Counted from the first letter of the stretch, positions 18,563 through 28,844 are shown. The stretch: DNA of 64,000 nt from Candidatus Dormiibacterota bacterium (GCA_003151935.1 PLYZ01000017.1:1-64000), one strand, 5' to 3'. Made by a program: numbers and translations. The notes: generated by a model not told the origin, from the sequence alone.

Positions 18563-19966
18563 ATGGCCGTGCCCGATGCCTCCAAGGTCCGGGTGCGAAT
18601 CGCGCCCAGCCCCACCGGCTTCGCTCACCTGGGCACGGCCAGCACCGCCCTCTACAACGTGCTGTTCGCCCGCGCCAACGGTGGGACCTTCGTCCTGCGC
18701 GTGGACGACACCGACGTCGAGCGCAACCGACCTGAGTACGAGTTGGTCATCTACGAGTCCCTGCACTGGCTCGGACTCGATTGGGACGAGGGTCCGGACA
18801 AGGGCGGGCCGGATGGGCCGTATCGCCAGTCAGAGCGCCTCGACCTGTACAAGCAGCACGCCGCGCGCCTGCTCGCCGAAGGCAAGGCGTATCGCTGCTA
18901 CTGCACGCCCGCCGAGCTGGACGCCGAACGCAAGCTGGCGCAGGCGGAGAAGCGTCCCTACAAGTACTCGCGACGGTGCCTTGGCCCTGATGCGCCCAAA
19001 GACCGCGCCGAGTTCACCGTGCGCTTCAAGGTCCCGGGCGGCCAGGTGAAGTTCAAGGACATGATCCGCGGCGACATGAGCTTCGACTCAGACCTGATCG
19101 GCGACTTCATCATCGTGAAGTCAAACGGCTATCCCGTCTACCAGTTCGCGAGCCCCGTGGACGACGCCGTGATGAACATCACCCACGTCATCCGCGGCGA
19201 GGAGCACCTGTCCAATACGCCGTACCACCTGATGTTGATCGACGCGCTCGGCTACGAGCGCCCGATCGCGTACGCGCATATGCCGCTGATCCTGGCGAAA
19301 GACGGGACCAAGATGTCGAAGCGCAAGCATCCGGAGACTAACCTGACCCTCTATCGCGAGCAAGGCTACTTGCCCGAGGCACTGATCAACTACCTGGCTC
19401 TCCTGGGCTGGAATCCCGGAACGTCGCAGGAGATCTTCACATTCGACGAGCTCGTTCGCGCCTTCTCGTTCGACCGCGTGCAGCATGCGGGCGCGCGCTT
19501 CGACTGGGAGAAGCTGAACTGGATCAACGGCGAGTACATCCGCCGGCTTGACGACGAAGACCTCGTACGACGGCTGCAGCCGTTTCTCGAGAAGCTCGAT
19601 GAGGCGACAATCAGGCGCGCGTTGCCGGCTCTCAAGACCCGCATGGCGAAGTTGTCCGATGCAGCGAACCTGCTGGAGTACCTGTGGACCGATCCTCCGG
19701 CCCCCACCCTCGACCCTGAAGCGGTCGACCGGGTGCGCGCCGCGATCGCAGTCTTGAACGACGTGTCATGGGAACCCCAGACGATCCACGACGCGCTGAT
19801 GGCCCTGGTCGAAAAGTCCGGGCTGGGCCCGAACAAGACCTTCATGCCGATCCGGCTCGCCGTGACGGGTAAGAAGATCTCGCCGCCGATCGACTACACG
19901 CTTGCGCTTCTGCCCAAGGAAGTTGCGATGTCGCGGCTGCAGCGCGTCGCGGGAGTGCCCGCATAG
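18563..19966 (+). CDS. gltX: Glutamyl-tRNA synthetase
   Basis: RIAPSPTGFAHLGTASTALYN and KMSKRKHPE. Confidence 0.96.
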   Translation: MAVPDASKVRVRIAPSPTGFAHLGTASTALYNVLFARANGGTFVLRVDDTDVERNRPEYELVIYESLHWLGLDWDEGPDKGGPDGPYRQSERLDLYKQHAARLLAEGKAYRCYCTPAELDAERKLAQAEKRPYKYSRRCLGPDAPKDRAEFTVRFKVPGGQVKFKDMIRGDMSFDSDLIGDFIIVKSNGYPVYQFASPVDDAVMNITHVIRGEEHLSNTPYHLMLIDALGYERPIAYAHMPLILAKDGTKMSKRKHPETNLTLYREQGYLPEALINYLALLGWNPGTSQEIFTFDELVRAFSFDRVQHAGARFDWEKLNWINGEYIRRLDDEDLVRRLQPFLEKLDEATIRRALPALKTRMAKLSDAANLLEYLWTDPPAPTLDPEAVDRVRAAIAVLNDVSWEPQTIHDALMALVEKSGLGPNKTFMPIRLAVTGKKISPPIDYTLALLPKEVAMSRLQRVAGVPA

Positions 19967-20794
19967 ATGCTGCTCACCATCGTCATCGACCTCAACCCAA
20001 ACCTCTTTCGCATCGGGCCCTTCCTCATCACGTGGCACGGAGTGTTTGCGGTGCTCGGAATCCTCGCCGGCGCGCGGCTTGGCCTGTGGCTGCTGGAGAA
20101 GGATGGCGTCGACACGACGCGCAGCGCGGATGGCGTGGCGTGGATGGTCGTCATCGGTCTCGTCGGCGCGCGCCTCCTCTACGTCTGGGAGAACTTCCGG
20201 CTTTTCGCGGGCGGGCAGATCCTTCGGGTTTTCGCGCTCACGGAGGGCGGCATCAGCCAGTGGGGCGGCCTGTTCGGCGCCGCGCTCGGCGCTTACGTGT
20301 GGGCTCGCCGGGCGAAGTTCTCCTACTGGAAGCTCATCGACGCCAGCGGCGCGGCCACAATGATCGGCCTCGCCATCGGCCGGATCGGTGACGTCATCAA
20401 CGGCGAGCACCACGGCACCCCGACCAGCCTGCCGTGGGGAGTTGAGTACGTGAACCCGGCCACGCTGGGTGAGCCCGGACTGGTGGTCCATCCCGAGGTC
20501 GCCTACGAGATGGTCCTCACGCTTGCCCTGCTTGCAGTTTTGCTTCCGTTCCACCAGCGATTGAAAGCGCGGCTGCCCGATGGCGTGCTCGGGTTGATCT
20601 ACCTGGGTCTCTACGCGGCGGGCCGGTTCTTCCTCAGCTTCTATCGCACCGACCCGGCGGTCTTCCTCGGGTTGAGGCAGGCCCAGCTGGCGTCGCTGCT
20701 CATGGTGGCGATCGCGGTCGTCGCCATTCCGGTTCTCTACCGGCGCGCGCGCGGCGCCGGCAAGCCAACCGTCACCGAGGCGGCTGCGGCCTAG
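19967..20794 (+). CDS. lgt: Prolipoprotein diacylglyceryl transferase
   Basis: Lgt-typical RIGDVINGEHHGTPTSLPWGVEY plus multi-TM. Confidence 0.93.
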   Translation: MLLTIVIDLNPNLFRIGPFLITWHGVFAVLGILAGARLGLWLLEKDGVDTTRSADGVAWMVVIGLVGARLLYVWENFRLFAGGQILRVFALTEGGISQWGGLFGAALGAYVWARRAKFSYWKLIDASGAATMIGLAIGRIGDVINGEHHGTPTSLPWGVEYVNPATLGEPGLVVHPEVAYEMVLTLALLAVLLPFHQRLKARLPDGVLGLIYLGLYAAGRFFLSFYRTDPAVFLGLRQAQLASLLMVAIAVVAIPVLYRRARGAGKPTVTEAAAA

Positions 20795-21476
20795 CCACCG
20801 AACGCACCAGCCGCTGCGCCAGGCCCGGTGCCTCGGGGTCGTGCTTGAAGTACACATGGACGTCGTCGTGCGTGGCCGATGCCGCCCGCACCTGATCGAT
20901 CCATGGACGGAGTGACGAGGTCGTGTAGCCGCGCCGGAGGCGGAAGTACGCCACCGGCCCGAGATCCATCACCGGCGCCCGCGGCCACTTCTCCTCGTCC
21001 GTGACGACAAGCGCGCCTTGGTGAGCGCGAATCACGCGGTACGTCTCCTCGCAAAACCACGAAACGTGACGGAACTCCACGGCCGCCCGGCGGTCGAGCG
21101 CGCCGAGCAATGAGTCCAGGAGCCCGATGTTCAGCTGGCGCGTCGGTGGAAACTGCAAGAGGACTGGGCCGAGGCGTTCGCCCAATGGCGCCAGCCGCTT
21201 GCTGAATATGCCGGCCAGCCCGACCCGATCGAATCCTTCCGCCGAATAGGTCAGGCCACGGGCGGCCTTCATGCAGAATCGGAACCCGGGTGGCGTGCCG
21301 GCAACCCAATTCGACAGCGCGCTCTCGGGCGGGGTGCGGTAGAAGCTGCCGTTCAGCTCCACCCCGTTCAGCCGCTCCGCGTAGTAGGCGAGCATCCGCG
21401 AGCCCGAAAGCGTGGCCGGGTAGAACTTCCCCTTCCAGCCCGGATAACTGAAGCCGGACGTACCGGCGTACAGCAC
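20772..21476 (-). CDS. DUF72 domain protein
   Basis: YAGTSGFSYPGWKGKFYPATL, LNGVELNGSFYRTP. Start inferred; overlaps lgt 3' end. Confidence 0.88.
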   Translation of the reverse strand: MLYAGTSGFSYPGWKGKFYPATLSGSRMLAYYAERLNGVELNGSFYRTPPESALSNWVAGTPPGFRFCMKAARGLTYSAEGFDRVGLAGIFSKRLAPLGERLGPVLLQFPPTRQLNIGLLDSLLGALDRRAAVEFRHVSWFCEETYRVIRAHQGALVVTDEEKWPRAPVMDLGPVAYFRLRRGYTTSSLRPWIDQVRAASATHDDVHVYFKHDPEAPGLAQRLVRSVARPQPPR

Positions 21477-22537
21477 TACGAAACGGGAACCCTGGATCGC
21501 ATCACGCGCTCGTGAAGCTGCCCGCACGCCGCGTCCGCCTCGCGCCCGCGTGTGTCGCGCACCGTGACGTTGAGACCCTCAGCCTCGACCATTTCCCTGA
21601 AGCGCCGGATCGCGGCGCGGTCGGGTGCGCGATACGGCGTGTCTTCGACGGGGTTGAAGGGGATGAGGTTCACGTGCGCAAGCTTCCGGCGCAGCAGCGT
21701 CCCGAGCTCCTTCGCGTCTTGCTCGGTGTCGTTGACGCCGGCGAGCAGCACCCACTCGTAGCTCACGCGCCTTCCTGTCTTCGTGGCATAGCCCTGGGCC
21801 GCGCCGACGAGGTCGCGCACCGGGTACTTGCGGTTGATCGGCACCAGCACGTCGCGCAGCTCGTCCCTGGCCGCATGCAGTGAGATGGCCAGCGTCACCG
21901 GGAGCCCCTCGCCGGCAAGCTGTTCGATCCTCGGGATCAGGCCGCTCGTCGATACGACGATGCGTCGCGGGCTGATGCCAAGCAGCTCCGGGTCGGCAAG
22001 GCGGCGGACGGATTCGAGGACCGCTGCGTAGTTCGCCATCGGCTCGCCCATGCCCATGAATACGACATGGGACAGGCGCCGCTCCTCGCCGGCCAGAACG
22101 CGGACCGCATCCACCGCCTGCTCGACGATCTCGTGCGCCTTGAGGTTGCGTCCGAAGGGAAACTTGCCGGTCGCGCAGAAGGGGCAGCCGATGGGGCATC
22201 CCGCCTGAGAGGAGATGCACAGGGTGGAGCGGTCGGTGTAGCGCATCACGACCGCCTCGACCGAATGGCCGCCGTCGAGCTCGAAAAGCGTCTTGGTCGT
22301 CAGCGCGCCATCGGCCTGGTTGAGCGCGACCGGTCGCAATGACGTGATCCTGAAATCTCTTTCGAGTGCCGCGCGCAGGCCCTTGGGCAGGTCGTGCATC
22401 GCCTGGAAGGAGGCTGCCCCGCGCGCCATCCATCCCCAGATCTGCCGCCCGCGATACACAGGCAGGTCGTTGGTCACCAACCACGCTTCGAGCTCGGCAG
22501 ACGACAACGACAGAACTGGCGGCTTAGGGTCGAGCAC
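21476..22537 (-). CDS. rlmN: 23S rRNA (adenine(2503)-C(2))-methyltransferase (radical SAM)
   Basis: CISSQAGCPIGCPFCATGKFPFGRNL CxxxCxxC; RlmN-typical VVFMGMGEPMANY. Confidence 0.94.
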   Translation of the reverse strand: MLDPKPPVLSLSSAELEAWLVTNDLPVYRGRQIWGWMARGAASFQAMHDLPKGLRAALERDFRITSLRPVALNQADGALTTKTLFELDGGHSVEAVVMRYTDRSTLCISSQAGCPIGCPFCATGKFPFGRNLKAHEIVEQAVDAVRVLAGEERRLSHVVFMGMGEPMANYAAVLESVRRLADPELLGISPRRIVVSTSGLIPRIEQLAGEGLPVTLAISLHAARDELRDVLVPINRKYPVRDLVGAAQGYATKTGRRVSYEWVLLAGVNDTEQDAKELGTLLRRKLAHVNLIPFNPVEDTPYRAPDRAAIRRFREMVEAEGLNVTVRDTRGREADAACGQLHERVMRSRVPVS

Positions 22538-22561
22538 GGAAAGCAGGCTACGTCAGACAAC

Positions 22562-22596
22562 GCGTGGCCCGTAGGCCGGGCTTCGCCCGGCCGTCT
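22562..22596 (+). repeat. REP-like dispersed palindromic repeat
   Basis: gcgtggcccgtaggccgggcttcgcccggccgtct; same architecture as 1506-1540. Confidence 0.6.
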
Positions 22597-22644
22597 CCGT
22601 CATGCCACTTCCAAACGCCTTCAAGCGTGGTGAGGGGAAACCGC

Positions 22645-22676
22645 CGCGGGGAGATCCGCAGATCTCCCCGCGTTTT
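22645..22676 (+). terminator. Rho-independent-type hairpin with T-tract
   Basis: Perfect 12-bp stem cgcggggagatc-cgca-gatctccccgcg followed by TTTT on +; next to minus-strand stop at 22675. Confidence 0.75.
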
Positions 22677-23442
22677 ATACCGGCGCGTCGTACGTTTCTC
22701 GTTCGCCGTCGCCAGTGGATCGAACCGCGGCGTCGTCGACCAGCTTGCGCAGGTGCGCGCGCATCGTCATCTCGGCGGCGACCAGCAGCTGCTCATCGAG
22801 CGCTCCGTACACGCGGCGGGTCAGCTCTTGCGCGGTGCCTCCGCCTCGCCTCACCTCCGCCAGCACCTGGGCCTCGCGCTCGAGGCGGTGCGCCCGGTAC
22901 TCCTCGATCTTTGCCATCGCGTCCTCGACCGGATCCCAATGGCCGGGAAAAAGCAGCCGCGGCCGAAGTTCGGCCACCCTGTCGAGCGAGCGCAGGTAGG
23001 CGGCGACGTCTCCCTCCGGGTAGGTCACCATCGAGCTCCCCCGGCCGAGGATGAGGTCGCCGGTAAACAGAGCCCGATCCTCCGCGAGCCAGAAGCAAAG
23101 GTGGTCGGCGCTGTGTCCCGGGGTGTGCAGGGCGGTGACATTGAGCGTGCCGACGCGCACCACGTCCTCATCGCCGAGCTCGGGGTACCGACGAACTGAG
23201 GCGTGGTGCGCGGCGGCGAGGCGCGCGGCGAGCGGCAGGTGATCGGGATGCGAGTGGGTGACCAGCACCACGCCGACCGTCGCCGCTCCGATCCGCTGGT
23301 TGATCGCCGCGAGGTGAACCTCATCGTCGGGTCCGGGGTCGATCACGGCGACGACCGGTCCCGCCTCGACGATCCAGGTGTTCGTGCCGGGCCCGGTGTA
23401 CGGACCCGGGTTCGGGGCGACCACTCGGTGGACTAGAGCCAC
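22675..23442 (-). CDS. MBL-fold metallo-hydrolase (LACTB2-like)
   Basis: VTHSHPDHLPLAA (HxHxDH), HTPGHSADHLCFW, FTGDLILG. Start inferred. Confidence 0.9.
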   Translation of the reverse strand: MALVHRVVAPNPGPYTGPGTNTWIVEAGPVVAVIDPGPDDEVHLAAINQRIGAATVGVVLVTHSHPDHLPLAARLAAAHHASVRRYPELGDEDVVRVGTLNVTALHTPGHSADHLCFWLAEDRALFTGDLILGRGSSMVTYPEGDVAAYLRSLDRVAELRPRLLFPGHWDPVEDAMAKIEEYRAHRLEREAQVLAEVRRGGGTAQELTRRVYGALDEQLLVAAEMTMRAHLRKLVDDAAVRSTGDGERETYDAPV

Positions 23443-23452
23443 GGCTCTTCCA

Positions 23453-24157
23453 TCAGCGCGAGCGGTGGGCGGGGAGGTAGATGAAGGCGCCGTCAGGCCT
23501 GGCGGCATCCAGCCACCCGTCGAGGTGTGTGTCGACGATCAGCCGCAGCAGCGGTTCGCCCATCTCGGGCACCGCCATCGCGCGCCGAGGCTTCGACGCA
23601 TCGATTCGCACCCTCCACCACGAGCCGAAAGGTTCGGCGGCGATGCTCAGCCCGTCCGGACCGAGCCAGTCCTTGGCGCGGGTGAAAGCCTCGACGAGCG
23701 CCGGCTCAGAGCCGAGCACGACCGCGTCCGTGGGTAGATCGCGCGCCGCCGATGGCGTCGCCAGGTTGAGCACCGCGCCGAGCATCACGCCCCGGGCGCC
23801 ATCCTTCGACTGGACCGCGGCTGCTTCCAGGGCGGCGGCACGGCGCCCGACCTCCAGCGCCTGCTCGTACACAGCCTCGAGCATTTCAGGCCGTCCGAAG
23901 GCGGACTGCCGGGCCGACTCCTGCAGGGCGAGAACCGCCGAGCGCAGCTTGTGGCCAAGCCGCCCGAGGAGGTAATCGCGGTGCTGGTCGACCATCTGCT
24001 GGCCGAGCTCGGCGCTGCGCCGAGCGGGGCCGAGGCCGCCTTCGCCGGCCCAACCCACCAGTCGCCCGCCGAGGCTGAGGGGCTTCCACGGCCCTCCCGG
24101 CGGCGGAAAGTCAAAGTCGGCGGGTCCGTGACGCCGGTGCTCCGGGATCGACTCCAT
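23453..24157 (-). CDS. Hypothetical protein with possible degenerate histidine-kinase-like core
   Basis: RLGHKLRSAVLALQESARQ resembles an H-box helix; C-terminal WWRVRID...LIVDTHLDGWLDAARPDGAFIYLP. Confidence 0.5.
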   Translation of the reverse strand: MESIPEHRRHGPADFDFPPPGGPWKPLSLGGRLVGWAGEGGLGPARRSAELGQQMVDQHRDYLLGRLGHKLRSAVLALQESARQSAFGRPEMLEAVYEQALEVGRRAAALEAAAVQSKDGARGVMLGAVLNLATPSAARDLPTDAVVLGSEPALVEAFTRAKDWLGPDGLSIAAEPFGSWWRVRIDASKPRRAMAVPEMGEPLLRLIVDTHLDGWLDAARPDGAFIYLPAHRSR

Positions 24158-24235
24158 GCCACCGCCGACTCTCACCCACATCGACGCGGCGGCGTTCATT
24201 GGCTGCTTAACGGTAGTGCAGTGGGGCTCCTGGGA

Positions 24236-27200
24236 TCAGCGCGGAATCCGGGCGGGTACCGTGAACTTGAACGTCGTGCCGCTGCGGTCGCTCGATGCGA
24301 CCCAGATCCGTCCGCCGAAGGATCGCTCGACGACGAGCCGGCAGAGATACAGACCCAGACCGAGCCCTCCCTGCGAGCGGTTGCGCCCGGCCGGACCGGT
24401 CTTCTCGAACAGCGACTCCACGCTCGCGGGGGGCAGTCCCTGGCCGTGGTCGGCGACAGTGATCTCCAGCCACCCGCGGTTCAGCTGTCGCGCCTCGACC
24501 CGCACCGGCCCCTCGGTGTATTCCAGCGCGTTGCCGATCAGGTTTGTCAGCACCTGCCCGAGGTGCGTGGGCTCGCAGTGGGCAGACGTCAAACCCGGGG
24601 GCAGGCTCACCTGAACCGCGGCCGAACGCTCCTGGTATCGATGCAGCAGCACTCCCATCACGCCGTCAATGGCAGGGCCGAGGTCCACCGGTTCGGGGTT
24701 GGGCTCGAAATGCCTCGTCTCGAGCTTGGCGATGATGAGCTGGCTTTCGACCAGGCTGAGCAGGCGGTCTGACGATTCGTAGGCCTCCTGCAGCAGCTCG
24801 CGCCGGCCGGTCGCGTCGATCGTGTTGTCCCACTGCATGATCCCGGCCAGGGTGTTCTTCATCGCGGCGGCCGGGCTGCGGACCTCATGGCCGATGGCTC
24901 GCAGCATCAGGTCCTTCGCTTCCAGCGCGATTCGCTGCGCGGTCACGTCTTCGTGCAGGGTCAAGATGCCGGCGGGCTCCCCTTCGAGTCCGGGAATCAC
25001 GACCCGGCGCACGTGGACCGTCCGGTCCGGGTCGTGCATGTGGAGCTCGAGGGTGCCTTCCGACTCGCCGTTTTCGCTCAGAATCGCGCCGGCCGCCGAA
25101 TAGACCTCGGCCGGTTTGCGTCCCGGCATCTCCGAGGCCTGGAGGTTGTAGATCGATTCGACCTCCGGGTTCGCGTAAACGATGCGACCGGCCGCATCCT
25201 CGAGCATCACCCCCACGGGCGAGTGCCGGAGGATCGCGTTCATCATCCGGCGCTCCCGGTCCAGCGCGTCGACCAGCTCGAGCTGACCGATCAGAACCGC
25301 GGCCTGGCCGGCGAGCACCCCGGCGAGGCGCCTCGTCTCAGCCCCGCCGCCGGTCATCCTCGCGACCAGCAGCCCGGCGAGGGCGCCCTCGACCTGGATC
25401 GGGATGGCGAAGGCATCCGGCGGCGCGCCGAGCAAGTCGAGCAGGGCCCTCAGCCGGCGGCTGCCGGCCGGCGACGAGACGGCCCGCAGCAGCTGCGTGC
25501 TGTCGCTCACCGGGACTTTCGGAGTTTCCTCGCCGTCGTCGGAGCGGCGCACCAGCTGGCCGTCTTCGAGCAGCCAGAGCTCGCCCTGCGAACCGGCCAG
25601 CGCGTCGGTGACGAGCCTCCCCATCTCCGAACGGGCCCGCTCCGGCTCGGTTGGGGTCAGCTTGGCGAACGCGGCCACCGCCTCTAATGTGCGAATGCGG
25701 CCTCGGGTTTCCGCGACAAGACGGGAGTTCTCGATCGCGACCGCTGCATGGCGGGCAAAGTCCAGCGCGGCAGAGGTCGGTTCGGCGAGGTGAGTCGATG
25801 CATGGACCGATCCGATGGCTCCGACGAGGCGATCGCCGTACCACAGCGGGATCAGGCTCCAGGCGTGTCCGTGCGTGGTGCCGCTGACGAGCCCCGTTGG
25901 TGCATCCCGCCAGCTGTCCTCAGAGCTGAGCCCGGCCCACGACAGCACCTGCTCGGCCGCGGAATCCCCGGTACCGCGGGTGCCGCTGATCCGGCCTTCG
26001 GTGTCGAATGCCCAACACACCGCGCCGGCGCATTCGAGCATCGTCCGCGCCTGTTCGGCGATATTCGCCACCACGCTCATGAGCTCGTGGCCCGCAAGCG
26101 CCGCCAGCTCCTGGATGCGGACCGACTGTGCCAGGGCCAGCTCGTTGGCGTGGTGGAGGCGCATCGTCCGCAGCGCGATGCCGACAACTGGTGCGGCGGT
26201 CTCGAGCAGCTTGAGGTGCGCGGGCTGGAAACGGCCGCCGTCGTTACGCATCGCAAGGATGCCGGCGACCACGCGCTCGTCCTGCGTGATCGGCACCCAC
26301 ACCAGGTGGCTCGGCGTTCGCGTGAAGATGTATTTGCCGATCGGCCCGTGGAGGTCGGCGGGCTCCGCCTCCCCCACGTCCAGCACCACGCCACCGTGCT
26401 CGATCATCCTGCGGAAGAACGGCGCCTGGGCCATCGGTACGGGGCCGACGGCGGCCGCCTCCCCGCCTCGCTCGCCGGTGAACCCGGCCATGTCGCCTGC
26501 CACGTCGAGGTACGCGAGCGCCATGTGCGTCGCCTCGAGATAGTCGCTGACGACCGAGAAGATGGCTTCCGCGATCTGGCGCTCATCTGAGGCTCCCGCG
26601 ACGCCCATCTCGAGGACGTGCAGCGCCTCGAGCCGCGCCCGCTCCGCCTGCGCCTGCGCGAAGTGATCGGCGTTCGCAAGCGCCAGGCTGACATGTGCCG
26701 CCACGTCCTGGAGAAGCTTGACGTGCCATTCGTCGAACGCTCCTTCGTGGTACGACTGGAGCGAAAGCATGGCCGTGATGCGGTCGCCGCTCAGCACCGG
26801 CATCCAGACGAACGAGCGCGAGACCAATCCCCGGTCGGTCGGAGGTCCGGAAACGAACACAGCCGCGCCGCGGCCAACGGTCCATCCCTCACGTTCGAGG
26901 TCCTTGCGCTGAAAGCTGCGCGCCCAGGGTGAGCTTCGAACAAGCACTGGCTTGGCTGTCTCATAGGCCTCGCGCGAAGGCCCCGTGACGGCAAGCGCGA
27001 CAGGCGGCACGACCTCTTCGACGCCTGCGACGTACTGGTAGCCCTCGGCGACCGGTCCATCGGGAGTCTGCGTGATGGTGGCGAGGATGAAGCCGTCGAA
27101 CTTCATGAAGGTCGCGAGCTCCTCGCGAAGGGTGCGCATGATCGACCAACGGTCGAGACTTGACGCAAGCCTGCGCCCGATCGAGTTGACGACCTCCAGC

Positions 27201-28264
27201 CTTCGCCGCTGATCCTCGATCGCCTCATAGCTGCGGGCGTTGCGCAGCGCGAGGGTCACCTCGTCGGCGACGAGCTCGAGGAAAGCGGCCGTCGAATCCT
27301 CGTACGCATACGGGCGAGAGCAGCGGATGCCGAGCGCTCCCTTAGCGACGCCACCTTCTTTGATCGGCACCCACAGCGAGGAGGACGGGTGGTGGACGAT
27401 CAAGGGTTTCGAGTCGCGCATGACCGACCGCGCGGCGGCGTTGATCGGAGACCGCGTGGGAAGCCAGCGGGCAGTCGGCGCCGAGTCGGCTTCAACGTGC
27501 ATCAGCCGCACCCGGTCTGTTCCGTCGTCCTGCGTCGCGACCATCTCGAGCGCATCCACCGGGAGAAGCTCGCGCAGGGTCGTGTGGAGCCCCGTGATCA
27601 CGCTCGCCTCGTCGAGCGTCGATGCCATGGCGCGCGCGATGCTGTTGAGCGCCTCCAGGCGGCGGGCCTGGTTGCGGGTCAGCTCGTTGAGCGAGGCGTT
27701 CTTGAGTAGGACACCCAGGCGGCGATGGACCTCTTCGAGGAAGGTGATCTCTGCAGGCGGCACGCGGCGCTTGCGATATGACTGGTAGATGACGCTGCCG
27801 ATGAGCTCACCCTGGTGCTCGACCGGAATCCACACCGCCGTCTTGGCATTGCGCCCGGCGCCAGGCCCCTTACCCACCTGCTGGACCCTGGATGCGCCCG
27901 CGACGACCGCCGAGCGAGGATTGGCGTACTGCCGCGCGAATATCGAGTCACGAAGAGGACGCCGGCGGACGTCCTGCAGCACGCCGGAATCGATCGCGAG
28001 CGATCGAAACCAACCCTCGCGCTCGAGCACGTGAAGGTTGATGATGTCGTAGCCGAAACTCGGGTGCAGGCCGCGGTACAGGACCTGCACCAGGTCTGCC
28101 TCGGTGACGCAGCTGCCAAGCTCGTGGATGAGAGCGGAAGAGGAAGGGCCCAGGCCGTCCTTGGACCGTCGCGGCGCCGCCTTGGGCCTGGCCTGGGCGC
28201 CCTTCACCGGCCTGGAAGGCGCATGTAACCTGGCGCCAGGCCGCGCTGAACTGGGCATTGCCAC
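24236..28264 (-). CDS. Multi-GAF/PAS sensor histidine kinase (1342 aa)
   Basis: Repeated GAF-like modules, PAS (ILRHSPVGVMLEDAAGRIVYANPEVESIY), H-box AIGHEVRSPAAAMKN, N-box NLIGNALEYT, G-boxes DHGQGLP and GLGLGLYLCRLVVE. Confidence 0.92.
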   Translation of the reverse strand: MAMPSSARPGARLHAPSRPVKGAQARPKAAPRRSKDGLGPSSSALIHELGSCVTEADLVQVLYRGLHPSFGYDIINLHVLEREGWFRSLAIDSGVLQDVRRRPLRDSIFARQYANPRSAVVAGASRVQQVGKGPGAGRNAKTAVWIPVEHQGELIGSVIYQSYRKRRVPPAEITFLEEVHRRLGVLLKNASLNELTRNQARRLEALNSIARAMASTLDEASVITGLHTTLRELLPVDALEMVATQDDGTDRVRLMHVEADSAPTARWLPTRSPINAAARSVMRDSKPLIVHHPSSSLWVPIKEGGVAKGALGIRCSRPYAYEDSTAAFLELVADEVTLALRNARSYEAIEDQRRRLEVVNSIGRRLASSLDRWSIMRTLREELATFMKFDGFILATITQTPDGPVAEGYQYVAGVEEVVPPVALAVTGPSREAYETAKPVLVRSSPWARSFQRKDLEREGWTVGRGAAVFVSGPPTDRGLVSRSFVWMPVLSGDRITAMLSLQSYHEGAFDEWHVKLLQDVAAHVSLALANADHFAQAQAERARLEALHVLEMGVAGASDERQIAEAIFSVVSDYLEATHMALAYLDVAGDMAGFTGERGGEAAAVGPVPMAQAPFFRRMIEHGGVVLDVGEAEPADLHGPIGKYIFTRTPSHLVWVPITQDERVVAGILAMRNDGGRFQPAHLKLLETAAPVVGIALRTMRLHHANELALAQSVRIQELAALAGHELMSVVANIAEQARTMLECAGAVCWAFDTEGRISGTRGTGDSAAEQVLSWAGLSSEDSWRDAPTGLVSGTTHGHAWSLIPLWYGDRLVGAIGSVHASTHLAEPTSAALDFARHAAVAIENSRLVAETRGRIRTLEAVAAFAKLTPTEPERARSEMGRLVTDALAGSQGELWLLEDGQLVRRSDDGEETPKVPVSDSTQLLRAVSSPAGSRRLRALLDLLGAPPDAFAIPIQVEGALAGLLVARMTGGGAETRRLAGVLAGQAAVLIGQLELVDALDRERRMMNAILRHSPVGVMLEDAAGRIVYANPEVESIYNLQASEMPGRKPAEVYSAAGAILSENGESEGTLELHMHDPDRTVHVRRVVIPGLEGEPAGILTLHEDVTAQRIALEAKDLMLRAIGHEVRSPAAAMKNTLAGIMQWDNTIDATGRRELLQEAYESSDRLLSLVESQLIIAKLETRHFEPNPEPVDLGPAIDGVMGVLLHRYQERSAAVQVSLPPGLTSAHCEPTHLGQVLTNLIGNALEYTEGPVRVEARQLNRGWLEITVADHGQGLPPASVESLFEKTGPAGRNRSQGGLGLGLYLCRLVVERSFGGRIWVASSDRSGTTFKFTVPARIPR

Positions 28265-28279
28265 CGATACACTAACCCC

Positions 28280-28720
28280 GTGCCGTTCACTCCGCCCAAA
28301 CCGATCGCGCCTACTCCCGAGGATCTGAAGGGCTCCACGGTGCTCGTCGTGGACGACGAGCGGGCGTGGAGGGTGATCCTGGAAACCGATCTACGGATGC
28401 TCGGCTACAAGGTGTCGATGGCAGAGGACGCCGACCAGGCGCTGGAAAAGGCCCAGTCCGACCAGCCCGAGGTCGCCATCATCGACCTGATGCTGCCCGA
28501 GCCCATGGACGGTTGGGGCCTGCTCAACGAGCTGAGGTCGCGCGGACAGAAGGTGCCGGTCATCTTCTACACCGCGTATCCGGTCTTTCCTTCCGGGACG
28601 GATGACCCGGACGTGGTCGGATACATGAGCAAAGCCATCGACAGGGCAGACCTATACGCTCTCCTGCCCCCCGCGATCCGGCGCTCGCGCGAGCGCCGAA
28701 GCTCAGAAGCTGGTTCTTAG
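28280..28720 (+). CDS. Single-domain (REC-only) response regulator
   Basis: TVLVVDDERAWRVILE, phospho-Asp IIDLMLPEPMDGW, Lys in YMSKAID; divergent to the kinase. Confidence 0.88.
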   Translation: MPFTPPKPIAPTPEDLKGSTVLVVDDERAWRVILETDLRMLGYKVSMAEDADQALEKAQSDQPEVAIIDLMLPEPMDGWGLLNELRSRGQKVPVIFYTAYPVFPSGTDDPDVVGYMSKAIDRADLYALLPPAIRRSRERRSSEAGS

Positions 28721-28724
28721 CTTG

Positions 28725-28844
28725 CTACCAGCTGAGCCAGGCCATCGCGTCGAGCCAGTTCGCGCCCGATGCGAGCGCCAAGGCTGCTACGACGGCCAAA
28801 GCGACGGCGACGCCGCGGACCCTGATTCCCCAAGTCATGCCCAT
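28725..28844 (-). CDS. Putative 39-aa membrane/secreted small protein
   Basis: MGMTWGIRVRGVAVALAVVAALALASGANWLDAMAWLSW; SD-like AAAGGGGTGGT just before ATG. Not in ORF track. Confidence 0.4.
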   Translation of the reverse strand: MGMTWGIRVRGVAVALAVVAALALASGANWLDAMAWLSW

